From Corylus avellana (Eukaryota > Streptophyta > Magnoliopsida > Fagales > Betulaceae), in the NCBI RefSeq assembly GCF_901000735.1, contig NC_081550.1:8955350-9019349 (forward strand): a stretch of 64,000 bases of DNA, read 5' to 3'. The translations under genes and the position numbers were made by a program. The notes under the pieces were generated by a model. That model had not been told where the DNA came from. It was given only the letters and a program-made list of their open reading frames with translations, and did not search any database. Within the stretch, counting starts at the first letter, position 1. Each line of letters begins with the position of its first letter. This document shows positions 11,355-23,200 of the stretch, piece by piece.

Positions 11355-13655
11355 GATATTTTTTTTTTTGATAAGTAATGTATTATAAATCAAAAAAAGC
11401 GCAAAGCGCCTCTAAGTACACAATAATTGTACAAAGGAACCCAACCAAACACCCTAACAAACCAAAAACCCAGAAAACCCCCATCAAACCAAACACCCCA
11501 CCAACAAGGTATACAAGAGACCCAACCAAAACCCAAGAAAAGCCCTAGTGCATCTCAGGTGGAACCCTAGTGCACCTCAGGGGGAAATGAAAAAGCATTT
11601 TTCGACCCCAAAAATCCCCGCCGACGCCGGCCCTTCACCGGAGAGATGGAGCAATCCAGATTATTGAGCTCCCTCAACCCCTTAACCTTAGAAGCAGAAA
11701 CTTCAACCTTAGGGGCAGAAACTTCAACCTCAGCAAGCAGGTCCTTGTTCTTATGCAGCTGCTTTGCGACTTTTTCTTTTCCTTCACCCTCCGAGTATAA
11801 AACAGTTGGGACGTGGATATAGAGGAGTAAATGGGAGTACCACTCTCTGTCATGCGAGGAAACGGACGGCTAAGACTCCTCCCCATCTCCGCCGCCCCAT
11901 CGAGAACGGAAGTAGTCGAGAGAGAAGTGCAGCACTGTGACGAGAGCAAGGAGGTAGCAGCAGGGGAATGAAGACCCAGCTCAGCCACCCCAAAGGAAGG
12001 CGAGACAGTAGAGCCTACTTGGACCTCCACCGGCACAGAGGGAACCGGAACAGGGTCCTTTCCCTTAGAGGACAAAGAAGAATCCTTCAACACCACCGGA
12101 GAGGGAGAGACAGCTCTCGGACCAAAAAACCCACGACGAAACAAACCTTTCACCGGAGAAGAAGGACGAACAACCAGAACCTCCCCCCCCGAAAAAGGAA
12201 CCTCCCTATCCCTGCAAAGAGGGCTCGCCGGAGAGTCCACCTCCCAAGGAACAGAGAAGGCCTCCTTGAGAATAGAAAGACGAGCCGAATCAGAAAGAGA
12301 ACCCTCCCAGTCCCTGCGCACCGTGCTCGCTGGTAAATCCTCCGCAGAAAGGAAAGAAACAGCCCCCTGAGAGGACCCGTTATCGGCAGACCCATCAATC
12401 TCGCAAAAAACTCGCACCGGAGAGAGAGAGACCTCGGCCGGGGAAGACCCATCGCCGGAATCCAAACCGGTAACCTGCAAACTCAAAGAAGACCTAGCCA
12501 ACGGCTCCAACAACTCGTCAGAGACCAGAGGAATCCCCGGAGAAGGCACCAAGAGCGACGCACACGCAGAAACAGACTCCCGAGGTAAAGAAAACGAGAC
12601 TAAGCCCAGCTCTGAACCCGGAACCGAGTTTTGGTTTGGATCCGAGTAATCCGGATCCAAAAATTGAACCGTATCCAAATTTTGACCCAATCCCACTTCA
12701 GAGACCGACCCGGAAACACAACCCAAAGCAGAGTTTGATAGGCCCAAAAAACGAGCCCGTTTACTCCTGCGAATGGGCTTTGAGACAACCCCAGCACGGA
12801 CCCGGTCCAACTTACGTTGGATTTGCCCTAGAAGCCTCAACAACCCACTAATGCCGATCTTGCCCTTCTTCTTCTTCCTCAAACTCACTGACCCAGCCGC
12901 CTCCGCCAGAGGAGAAGGCAAGCTCTCCAACGCAGAGCAATCCACGGCAGAACGCAACCCCATACCGTCATACTCCGAATCCCAACAAAACGACCCCGGA
13001 AGCAAATCGAGAGACCTCGGGTACTCAACTGCTCTCGCCTCGACGCTCGGAGAAGATCGAAGAACATCCACGAAAGACCTCCCGGAGTCGACCCCCAAAG
13101 AAGGAACATCCATGAGAAACCCCGCCGAAGATGGAACCCCAAACTCCGCCGTACCATCCAACTTGATCTGGGCCGCCAACAGTTGCCGAAGCTCTCCCGC
13201 AAAACGCCGCCAGCCCCTCCCAAAGCGTCCCTCCGGAAGCCAGATGACTCCCTTACGACCACCCTCAGCCAACACCGATACCTCCAAGAACCTACCGGCC
13301 TTATTACCTCCCCCGTGGACCATCGTGGCCTTATCACCCTCACGGTAAGATTTGGCAATTTCTTCCTTCACCTGAACCTGAATCGCCGCTTCCACCGTTT
13401 CCACCAACCACGACGAACACCGAATGCTTGCGAAAATATACCCCACGAATCCTTTTTCTCCTTTCCTCCAGACGAAGGTTAGGACACCCAACCTTTGCCG
13501 AGAGGCAGAAGGTTTTAGCTTCAAAAGAGAAGCTGCGTTCCATAACTAGTGCGCCGAACCCTAACGCGCAGCACCAGCCGCGCCACCGCTCGCAGAAATT
13601 CAACTTTCAAAAATTCAAATTTTGAAATTCATCCGCGTCTAGAGAGAGAGAGAGA
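11355..13655 (-). mobile_element. LINE derivative carrying ORF1 only
   Basis: The 3' end is on the left: a poly-T run at about 11361-11371, then GATAAGTAATGTATTATAAA, the reverse of the TTACTTATCAAAA tails seen on other LINEs here. A long open frame (11674-13524) follows, then the presumed 5' end near 13650 beside a GAGAGA run. No endonuclease or reverse transcriptase is present between frame and tail. A clear target duplication was not found. It is absent from the matching place in copy 2 near 18390. Confidence 0.65.
11674..13524 (-). CDS. LINE ORF1-like protein, 616 codons
   Basis: The frame is open for 616 codons. Its N-terminal third contains a block of the DUF4283-like type found at the start of plant LINE polyproteins: SSWLVETVEAA, then AKSYREGDKATMVHGGGNKA, GRFLEVSVLAEGGRKG and IWLPEGRFGRGWRRFAGEL. 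A related block occurs at 22221-22448. The rest is rich in Ser, Pro, Leu and Val and has no domain I recognise. The family role is presumed nucleic-acid binding in the LINE particle. The usual endonuclease-RT frame is missing downstream, yet this frame has no stops. The GC content is clearly above that of the surroundings. The exact start codon is uncertain. Confidence 0.6.
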   Translation of the reverse strand: MKLKPSASRQRLGVLTFVWRKGEKGFVGYIFASIRCSSWLVETVEAAIQVQVKEEIAKSYREGDKATMVHGGGNKAGRFLEVSVLAEGGRKGVIWLPEGRFGRGWRRFAGELRQLLAAQIKLDGTAEFGVPSSAGFLMDVPSLGVDSGRSFVDVLRSSPSVEARAVEYPRSLDLLPGSFCWDSEYDGMGLRSAVDCSALESLPSPLAEAAGSVSLRKKKKGKIGISGLLRLLGQIQRKLDRVRAGVVSKPIRRSKRARFLGLSNSALGCVSGSVSEVGLGQNLDTVQFLDPDYSDPNQNSVPGSELGLVSFSLPRESVSACASLLVPSPGIPLVSDELLEPLARSSLSLQVTGLDSGDGSSPAEVSLSPVRVFCEIDGSADNGSSQGAVSFLSAEDLPASTVRRDWEGSLSDSARLSILKEAFSVPWEVDSPASPLCRDREVPFSGGEVLVVRPSSPVKGLFRRGFFGPRAVSPSPVVLKDSSLSSKGKDPVPVPSVPVEVQVGSTVSPSFGVAELGLHSPAATSLLSSQCCTSLSTTSVLDGAAEMGRSLSRPFPRMTESGTPIYSSISTSQLFYTRRVKEKKKSQSSCIRTRTCLLRLKFLPLRLKFLLLRLRG

Positions 13656-13967
13656 GACATTCTGACCCCACTGGTATGATAAGGGGATTCTCATATGGTA
13701 AGTACAACATATGCAAACTTTTTAAAAAGTTCAGACATGAGAACCCAAAAAATAAAATAAAATTTGGCAAGCCAAAATACGACTAAATTCAACAGTTTTA
13801 GAAATTTCTGGGCATTGTTACACAAGGCTGAGAATAAATAATTAGGAAGAATAGCAACTGAAACATACATTCCAGCATAAAAATATTCTGCAGAACTGGA
13901 ACATCAACATGCAGAAGAGATGTTTCTTATGGTTGCATGGGCTTGTATGAGCTTCTGGTTTTATGAT
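13656..13967. other. Non-coding spacer
   Basis: I see no gene here. It should correspond to DNA following 18390 in copy 2 if the two copies were simple alleles, but it does not match it. Confidence 0.4.
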
Positions 13968-13983
13968 ACACTAAATTAACCTT

Positions 13984-14265
13984 TGTCTTATGTGGATGAT
14001 GATCTCTCTTTGTCTTATGTGGTGTATTTGGAACGAAAGAAACGCTAGATGTTTTGAGAATTCTACTAGGATTGTAGAGGAACTGACTCATCTTTTCTTC
14101 TTTACTCTTGAATAGCCGCTTGGCTAGCTCCTGATTAGTTTTTCTGACTTCCTCTTTCATTTCTCTCCCTCTTAGGCGCTTTCTCTTTATACTTCCCGTG
14201 TATGTGGGTTGTGCTCCTCTACGCTTTTGCTTTATATCATTATTACTTATCAAAAAAAAAAAAAA
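13984..14265 (+). mobile_element. 5'-truncated LINE tail, 282 bp
   Basis: It keeps the end of the LINE ORF2 frame (codons like GVFGTKETLDVL in broken frame), a 3' region ending TTATTACTTATC and an A15-type tail. A 16-bp direct repeat, ACACTAAATTAACCTT, flanks it at 13968-13983 and 14266-14281. Confidence 0.85.
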
Positions 14266-14281
14266 AACACTAAATTAACCT

Positions 14282-14594
14282 TGTACCATTTTAACTCAAA
14301 CATCAAGACACTTTAAACATGAGGCCTTATAACACACATACAGTAGAAGTTTGACTATGACATTCTCACATAATGCAACTCTATCATGCTAGTATGCACC
14401 CTCCACAAACTACCACCCTATTGTTAATTTCCCCACCCAATGACAAAAATACCTTTCATAATTTTTTTTTTTTTTAAAAAAAAAAAAACTAAAAAAAAAG
14501 GGTTCTTCCAGGGGTGGCTCCAAAATGGGGGTTGCCTCGAATTTATAAGAATTTGCGAGTGCCATCAAATTCATTTCAAGCAATCCTAGGAACT
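14282..14594. other. Non-coding spacer with T and A runs
   Basis: The stretch contains an oligo-T/oligo-A pair at 14461-14500 and no gene that I recognise. Confidence 0.3.
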
Positions 14595-14945
14595 GCCTGC
14601 AGACCAAGGAGTGTTGTATCTCCGATGAAAGTTTGAGGAACTCAGACAAGTCGACAGTACCATGATCAGAAGGCATCCAATTGAAGCTCTGGAGCAACTG
14701 TGCAAGCCGGAGCTCAAACAGTTGAAATCCCCAAGGCCTTGCCAGGACAGACCCTTGTTCCAGAACCAAATGGAGCCAACCTAAGATCAGACCCCATAAT
14801 GGCTACATCTTCCAACATAATTGCTCTGGCTTGAATTCTCTGGGCTCGGACCAGACCTGCTTGTCATGAGTTATCGCCCACATATTAACAATGGCAGTCG
14901 TGCCGGCCAGAATTATCACCCCATTTTGGCCAAGGCCCAAGGGGG
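14595..14945 (-). pseudogene. Cytochrome P450 (CYP78A-like) C-terminal fragment
   Basis: Reading the minus strand from the gap edge gives [19 protein letters not shown], then EPREFKPE (PERF region), [20 protein letters not shown] and the heme loop [13 protein letters not shown]. The heme loop has the invariant cysteine. A frameshift follows, then ELRLAQLLQSFNW, DHGTVDLSEFLKLS and HSLVC. The [13 protein letters not shown] and DLSE..KLS phrases are typical of CYP78A, a plant P450 subfamily linked to growth control. At least two frameshifts (near 14718 and 14815) disable it. The upstream part is lost in gap 1, so full length is unknown. It may be a retained gene fragment carried by a transposon. 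Confidence 0.8.
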
Positions 14946-15045
14946 NNNNNNNNNNNNNNNNNNNNNNNNNNNNNNNNNNNNNNNNNNNNNNNNNNNNNNN
15001 NNNNNNNNNNNNNNNNNNNNNNNNNNNNNNNNNNNNNNNNNNNNN
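14946..15045. other. Assembly gap 1 (100 N)
   Basis: Exactly 100 N. The first base after it begins copy 2 of the CNX1 3' duplicate, and the last bases before it lie in the P450 pseudogene. Confidence 1.
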
Positions 15046-15841
15046 AAGTGTCCAGTTGCAGTGGTTTGATAATCCGAAGTGTATGAGTAATAATACAATA
15101 ATGTTTATGCAGGTGCTTGATTGTCATGGCATGTGTACATGTCGGTTGGGGAAAAAGTTGAAATCAACTTCCAACGAGATTAATTAAAAAATCATTCATA
15201 TTTGGCTAATTTGTTTAATAAAAAAATTGATGAGCTGCTCATGATCACAAACTGTAAAATAAAACTATTTTTTTTATTCTATTATTATTTCTCCTCTCAA
15301 ATAAGGAAGAATAAATAATAATAAAAATTATTGAGAAATAATATTTAAATAGAATAGTCAAAGTGGATAGTTAAAATAGAAAGTGGGTAGTTAATTTTTT
15401 TTTTTTAAAAAAATAATTAATTATCTTTTTTAAAACTAAAATAAAGAAAAAAATTTGCTCAAGTGAATATGAATGTTGTAAGTGACTTAAAATGAAAATG
15501 AGCTTAATTTGAGTTTGAGCTGCCTACACCATTAGGAAATGAATTAATATTATCACCATTAGGATAGATTGGCGTTATCATAAACATGGCATAAGCTTGA
15601 ATAATGCTATTAATGCTTACAAAAATTATATTCATGGAAAAACAAAAAGACTAAATACGAGAAGGAATTTCAAAGAATAGTACAGTCAGTATGGATTGTA
15701 TTTTATGAAGTGAAAGCCTGACTAGAATCTCTTTCTCTTAATTTTAGGATCAAATTTACTGATTAAAAAAAAAAAAAAAATGGAACTTTTTTTTTCTCAT
15801 TTTCTTTTTATGAAAATCTTAATTATGTTAAGTTTTCAGGG

Positions 15842-15938
15842 TAGCTCAATCGGCTGGGACCACGCCTAATGAAGCGGAGGTTACTAGTTCGAATCCCCCC
15901 TCCCCCCTCTTGTGCGGACATATCAAAAAAAAAAAAAA
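15842..15938 (+). mobile_element. tRNA-derived SINE
   Basis: The body has a box A-like TAGCTCAATCGGCTGG and a box B-like GGTTACTAGTTCGAATCC, then a C-rich stretch, CTTGTGCGGACATATC and A15. An 11-bp AGTTTTCAGGG repeat flanks it (15831-15841, 15939-15949). The target also ended in GTAGCT, so the exact left edge is ambiguous by a few bases. Confidence 0.85.
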
Positions 15939-17039
15939 AGTTTTCAGGGTAGCTGTAACATTTCAAACCCTAAAGATTAGGTTAATTAGCCTAGTTTAAA
16001 TGGATCAAACTCATTAAGTTAGTATAATTATTTTTAGATAATTTTGCTTCTAAAACCCTAGCTGCATACTAGTTTAAATAGCATGGGATTTTGATTTCTT
16101 AAGTGAGTCCTAATTTCAGTCAAATCCTATTTTGACTAGTAAATTTCATGTGATTAATTTTTAAAGAAATTAATTTTTTTAGAAAAACCTACCCTAACCG
16201 CACATGTAGGGATGGATATTGGGCCACCCCCATATTTCTCTCCCTTTTTCTTTCTCTAAAATTTTTGTAAGAGCAAAAATACCCAAGAACCCTAAACCCC
16301 ATACACGCCACACCTTATACCTGAACCAAAACTTAGGGAGCAAGTAGGACAAGGTAGGTTATTGTTTGTTGGTTGAAACTTATTTGGTAGAGCAATAGCA
16401 AAGTGTTTTATCATACGTCGGCTTGCTATCAAAAATAGATGATCTACAAGAGAATGGTGGCTTGAAGTTATGATGCAGATTGGAGACATTCTCTCCTTTC
16501 TGCAGAACCAAACTGGAAAATAGAAGTCATCTGTTTTTGTATTGCTCATTTGCTAAATTGTGCTTTAATCAGAGTAAGAGGAAGCATACATATGGGTCAA
16601 TTTGAACTGAACAAAGACAGACAGTTCAGATGTGGGGATTATCCAGAAAAGAGGCTGACACACAAAAAGTCATTTTTAGAGAGTTTGGAATCATTTCATA
16701 TTATTTTTGGGTAAATGAAGCATTTCATATCCCATAGAACACAAACCACCAAAATGACCTGAAAGCAGGACTTTGTCATCTACAGGAGCCTCAGTAAGGG
16801 CATTGTAACTGTATATTTGGCACATTTCTAGAAATCACAGATCCAGAATGTAAACCAACATTAAAACTGAAACAAATGATTGAATGAAGCATTTAAACAA
16901 GAAAACTTAAAAGAGTAATTGGATTAAGCAATCACAGAACTTGTAAATGTATGCAGTTTTACATTCTATAGTTACTGTCAGTTTTTTCAAGAAGATCCTT
17001 TTTTATGCTTTCTGCTCCTCCATACTTCAATCGGAACAA

Positions 17040-17252
17040 CTAACAAGAACAACCAGGTTCTTTGCCACCAGCAGAGGCCGACTTATAACTTTGCTCCCAC
17101 ACATCAACAGCGGCAGCTTGTGCATGAGGGACATGCCGAGGATGTTTTTCTCTCTTGTCCCCCTTTATCTGCTTTAATGCGTGCTTAAGGGCAGGCAACA
17201 AAGCCTCCATGCACTCAGAAACAGCATTTGGATTCCCAGGCATGTTGATGAT
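17040..17252 (-). CDS. CNX1: CNX1 exon 13 (last coding)
   Basis: Encodes [40 protein letters not shown] and a tail ending GKEPGCSC before TAG at 17040-17042. This matches the Arabidopsis C terminus (GCSC plus two more residues there). Confidence 0.95.
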   Translation of the reverse strand: MINMPGNPNAVSECMEALLPALKHALKQIKGDKREKHPRHVPHAQAAAVDVWEQSYKSASAGGKEPGCSC

Positions 17253-20200
17253 CTGAATATAAAAATCCCATATAAATTGACTACCAAATTATGATGCTGT
17301 TAGGATCATATATGGATCCAGTTGGTACTCTTTTGGGCCTCCGACTCAGGAAATCTGACCCATGAACCAGGCAAAGACAACTCACACAGATTGAACCCGT
17401 GATTTCATCTTCCATCCCTTGTTTGTGAGGGTAAGAGATGCCATTGGTCCAAAGATTATTGTGTGAACTGGAAACTTTAGGTGATGATATTGATTAATGT
17501 GATATACTTCTGGTATTGCATACACTTGGCATGCTAGATCAAAGATTGTTAAGATCATGAAAAAAGACATGAAATCAGCCCATTGGGACTAACCTGGCAT
17601 TTGATGAGTAATTCAACTAGCATTCAAAATGAATGTCATTTATATCAACTATAATATTTTTTTTTCATAATCTCAAAATTATCAAATACAATTCCCGTTG
17701 AGATTATTGGTGATGGCTATATATATATCCTCATTTTGAGGTAACTCTCACAAAGGGTAAACTAGTGCACGCAATTGCTATAGGAGGAAAAAAGGTAAAT
17801 TTTCATTCTATGAAAGGTCCGACTTCCCTTATGTTTTGTATGCCACATTCTTTCAAGTGAAATTGAGAAACCATTTCCTCTGTCAAAACTGGGCCTTCTG
17901 AAGGCTTTAATGATAGATATGCCTCTTTTTTTTCCCCAGTTTGATAAACCTAATATCCTTTTTATTTTCCCATTTCACATAACCAATAAAGTTGAGTTTA
18001 TCATCAATGAGAAATTTTAAATTTGTAATTCATTCCCACATTTACCAGAAGAATAATTTTGCTTGCAAGAAAACATCTAATTTCGCAAACAAATAAAACC
18101 ATCATGATAAGAGATAAGCAAAACAAACAATGAATTGTGCCATTACCAATGATGATCCCCGTATTCCTGCTGCAGCACGTGAGAGCATAGCAAATGGTGT
18201 CACCTATTTTAGAAAACAACAGGTGAGAAAATCAGTAACAGAGAAGATAAATGGTGTCACCTATTTTAGAAAACAACAGGCGAGAAAATCAGTAACAGAG
18301 AAGATAAACGTAATTCAATAAGAACACAGATATACAATGATTATCAGTCAACAACTAAACACCCCCTTTTCATTGATTATTATTTATTATTTATTTATTT
18401 GGTAGGGGGGGGGTTTGGGTGGTGTGGGGAGAGGAGGGAGGGATGGGTAACACTTAAAGAAATTCCATTTTTCAATGAGGCTCAATAGTTTGCTTAGACA
18501 CCATTAGTTTAAACGTGATATTGCCCTATCGAAACAACAAAACTTCAAAGTAGAAGTCATGTGTGGAGCAAATGGAACAAAGGTCACCTACTACTGTAAA
18601 ATTGACAGCATTTTTTTTTTTTTTCTTTACATGTTCACACAAGAGGGGTGAGGGGGAATTCGAACTAGTGACCTCCGCGTCATGAGGCGTGGCCCCCAGC
18701 CGATTGAGCTACCTCTTGGGAACAAAATTGACAGCTTCTACAATTACTAGTTTGCTTTCATTTTCTATTTCCTTTTAGACAAGAAACTAAACATAAGTGT
18801 TTAAATCTTTACTCGTGGGGTATGAGTGATCTATTGCTTTTGGCCATGTTTTCACTCCTGTAAATTGTTCATTTCATTTTCAACCGACTCTTGTGGAGCT
18901 TCAATCTTTAAACTTGCAGACCTAAGTTTATAGATTTTCCATCAAAACGTCTTTTTGGGTGCTTTATCACAAATCCTAGGGTTCTCACAAGAACCTAGAA
19001 GCCAATCCCAATTTCATTAAGCTGAATTGCCTTAAATGACTTAACAATCTTCTATTAAGAAGACAAGACCTCAAAACCTTGGAAACAATTAATCATACAT
19101 AAAAACCCTTGATGCAAATTTATCCTAGCCATACATAATAAGAATAAAGGGAAAAAAAACTTAAATAACTAAAATAGACTAAGTTGCTACAGTACCATCA
19201 TGGCATTACCAGTGTTAGAAAGGTGTATTAGGGTTAATAGGTTATGGGTATTTTGGTCTTTGTATTCTATGTTGGACTTGTATATATATGTTGTTTGAGA
19301 GGAGAGTAGTTGCATAGAGAATATGCAGCCTCCCCTATTCTTCTTCTATTCTTTCTCTACTTTTCTTCTATTATTTTCTCTCATACGAGCTATGGAATTG
19401 GAAATGAAGGCCTTACATCAACATGGTATGTGGGAACTTGTTCCATTACCGCCTGCTAAGAAGACTGTTGGTTGCAAATGGGTATACACGGTTAAGTTTA
19501 ATCCTGATGGTTCAATTGAACGGTTGAAAGCTCGTTTGGTTGCGAAGGGTTATACCCAAACATATGGTATTAATTATGATGAGACGTTTTCTCCAGTTGC
19601 CAAAATCTCTTCCGTCCGTATTCTTATTTCTTTGGCTGCTAATCTTAATTGGCCCTTATTTCAGTTGTATGTCAAAAATGCCTTTTTACATGGGGATTTA
19701 CATGAGCAAACACTTGGGTTTGTTGCTCAGGGGGAGTATCGGAGTTGTGTCTGTAAGTTAAAAAAGGCCTTATATGGCCTCAAGCAATCTCCATGAGCAT
19801 GGTTTGGGAAGTTCTCTGAGGCAATTACAGAGTTTGGTCTTCAGCGCTGTCAGACAGATCATTCAATATTTCACTTGCATACGAGTGCTGGTTACATTCT
19901 TCTTGTGGTATATGTAGATGACATTGTGATTACAGGTGATGATTCAAGAGGCATTGCTCGATTGAAACTGTTTTTTTAGCAGAAGTTTCATACAAAAGAT
20001 TTGGAAAAACTAAGATATTCCTTGGGGATTGAAGTTGGTAGATCCCGAAAAGGTATCAATTTATCTCAAAGAAAATATGTTTTGGATTTGTTAGAAGAGA
20101 CAGGTTTTCTGGGTGCTCGTCCTGTTGACATCCCAATGGATCCTAATAAGAAATTAGTAAAAGATGACGGGGAATTATTTGAAGATCTTGGTAGGTATCG

Positions 20201-23200
20201 TCGTTTGGTTGGAAAGTTGACTTACCTTACTATTACTAGGCCAGACATCTTATATGCAGTGAGTGTTGTTAGTCAATTCTTGAAAGCTCCTAGGATTTCA
20301 CATTGGAAAGCCATTACTCGTATTCTTCGATATTTGAAAAGAGCTCCAAGCCTTGGGATCGTGTATAGACCGAATGGACACCTCCGGGTAGAAGGGTTTA
20401 CTGATGTAGATTGGGCAAGTTTGTCCACAGATAGGCGATCAACTACAGAATATTGTACATTCTTGGGTGGAAATTTGGTGACTTGGAAAAACAAGAAACA
20501 GACGATAGTGGCACGGTCCAATGCCGAGGCAGAATATAGGGCAATGTCTAATACTACTAGTGAGTTGACGTGGTTACAACATTTCCTCCAGGAGATCGAA
20601 TTCGCCACTCCTACTCCTATACCATTATTTTGTGATAATCAAGCTGCTATACATATTGCGTCTAACTCTGTTTTTCATGAAAGAACCAAGCATATTGAGG
20701 TCGATTGTCATTTTGTTCGAGACAAGATACTCAGCGAAGATTATCTATACCATTCGTGAAGTCTGGAGATCAGCTAACTGATATGTTTACAAAACCCTTG
20801 TGTCGGACGAAGTTAGAGCTTATTTGTTCTAAGTTGGACTTATATGATATATAGGCTCCAGCTTGAGGGAGAGTGTTAGAAAAGTGTATTAGGATTAACA
20901 GGTTATGGGTATTTTGGTCTTTGTATTCTATGTTGGACTTATATATATATGTTGTTTGAGAGGAGAGTAGTTGCACGGAGAATATGCAGCCTCCCTTATT
21001 CTTCTTCTATTCTTTCTCTACTTTTCTTCTATTCTTTTCTCTCATACAAACTAACAACCAGAAACCTTGGACAGTATTTCTTTTTTTCCAGACCTTGTCC
21101 TGCACCACCGTCAATAAGTGATCTATTGCTTTTGGCAATGGTTTCACTCCTGTAGATTTTATAGATTTCTTAAGTTTTAGATCATAATTCTCTAAGGGCG
21201 CCTTTTGACCTGTATGCATGAGGTCTCTCCTATTTCTAGTTAAATTCGTAATACTTAACAAAAAGAGGAGAAACGTGCATCTGACTATCATCCTACCAGT
21301 GCTATGACCGCGAGCAGTTTTACATTGATTGACAAGAGTAGACATTAATGCTTTCCTATCCAATTGGCTATATTGGCTAGGGTATTTTTAAACTTCCAAG
21401 CTTTACCTTATAGCCAAGAAATATCAGCAATATAGAGAAAGAAACCCCTTCATTGCCCTCGTTTCAACATATAGCTACTTTTGTTTTAACAAATAATTCA
21501 AATTCATTCAAAGTGTACAGGGACACAACCCTAGTACACAAGAAATATATTAGAGAACCCATAATGTATAGAACAAGAACAAAACTCCAAAAATTAAGGG
21601 AAATTAGAAACAATTCCTTCCCTTCTGATACCAAAAAACCCTTTGGTCTTATTTGTGCAAGACCTAATTGCTCCGACAACTATTTTCGTTGACTTTAGGG
21701 CTGTTGCCAATCCCCCAATAATCCGTTGCTCTGTACTTCACCACTCGCAACTACTTTCCTAGAACCTACCAGAGAAATGTCTTTCTTACTAGCCTTGCTA
21801 AACCGCACCCCTTCTCCTTCTTTCACTTTCCATTTCGCCTTGACTATTGGTTGAAACTGCCTCTGATACACTGCCCCACATAACAGATCAACCTCTTCTT
21901 GTATCATCAACCATGACTTGGATTCAGAGCTTTTACCATCACCTTAGCTTTACTAGAAAACACTGGGTGCTCCTCTTCTCCTATAGACCTTGACCCTTCC
22001 GCCCCTTTGGGCTTATAACTCCTATCCACCCCATAAACCCAAATATCCTTCCAGCCCATATCTTTTAAGCCCAATTCTTTGTTCCCCTCCATAAACGACC
22101 GTCGTCTTTTCTCCTCCATTCTTGGCATCAACAAAAAATCCTCATGTTTCTTGATATACTTACTGCCAGTAACATCCTCCTCAAAATAATGAGCCACCTT
22201 CCTCATCTGAGCACCACAGCTCACCCACACACTCCTTGCCCGACCTTCCAGAATAATGAAGAAGTTCTGCCACCCTTTGCACCATACTCTGAGACCTCTA
22301 GGAATCTCCCATGGCTATTCACTCGCCATTGTGCAACATGCACTGTATTACCCATTCTAAAAGTCCTACAGAAATCCCGTTTATGATCTCCTCTAATCAG
22401 CTCTTCCACTGTCTTTGACAGCCACCCCACCAACAGCTTCCCAAACAAATTGCTCGATAGACTCCTATGCTCCTCTCAACAAGACAAACATTGTTATTCC
22501 CAAATCTCAGAAAAAATTTCAAATGCTTTTGCTTCGACATAAAAATAACCCATCACTAAATCAACAAGCAATCAAACCACACAATCCTCAACGAAATACG
22601 CAGGAGAATGCCCTCCGATAACACTCACTCATTCAGTTCTCTCAATCTACACACTTGCCAACCAGACACCCAGAGGCAACAATTAGTAACATATAATATG
22701 GTAAAGCAGAAGAATTTGAACTGGAACTTATCACGACTTAATCTTCAAAAACATATAAACCCATAGCAATCAAATGTTACACATGAATCCCACCTATGAA
22801 AAGTTCAAGATGTCAAAACTGAATTTTTTTTTTTAAAAAAAATATGTAATTCAATCTTATTATAAAGTGCGAAGGGGGCATAAACGACAAAAAGGGCTTA
22901 ACATGGACAAGCACTTTACACAAGGCCTCCTAAGAGTCAGTATCACACAAACAAATACCAAAATCACACAATAGACGAGGATTATTCTGAACAATACAGG
23001 AAATCCCACCACCGTTATAGCATGTGTCTTTTTACTACAGGATATGATGGTTCACGTTACAAATAGGAGAGGGATAAACAAAAGGTAGTAACACAAGACA
23101 CAAGATGAAGACAACAAATGTCTTTTCATCCTTTGTTTTAATTCTTCATACCTAAATCCACCACAACCAAGCATTTTGCAGAGAAAAACACCTTTTCAAC

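Larger units (their letters stand above)
15046..18390. repeat. Segmental duplicate, copy 2 (3' end of CNX1)
   Basis: Counterpart of 7998-11330. This copy is physically continuous with the rest of CNX1 on the right, so its exons were used in the gene model. Confidence 0.9.

Noticed and set aside
11968..13348. Plus-strand frames opposite the LINE ORF1
   Set aside because: Antisense shadows of the 616-codon frame, with Arg/Pro-rich low-complexity content.
14885..15127. Frames that run across gap 1
   Set aside because: They are open only because the N run has no stops.
15842..15938. A tRNA gene
   Set aside because: Box A and box B are present, but the body does not fold as a tRNA, it ends in A15 and has target duplications, so it is a SINE.
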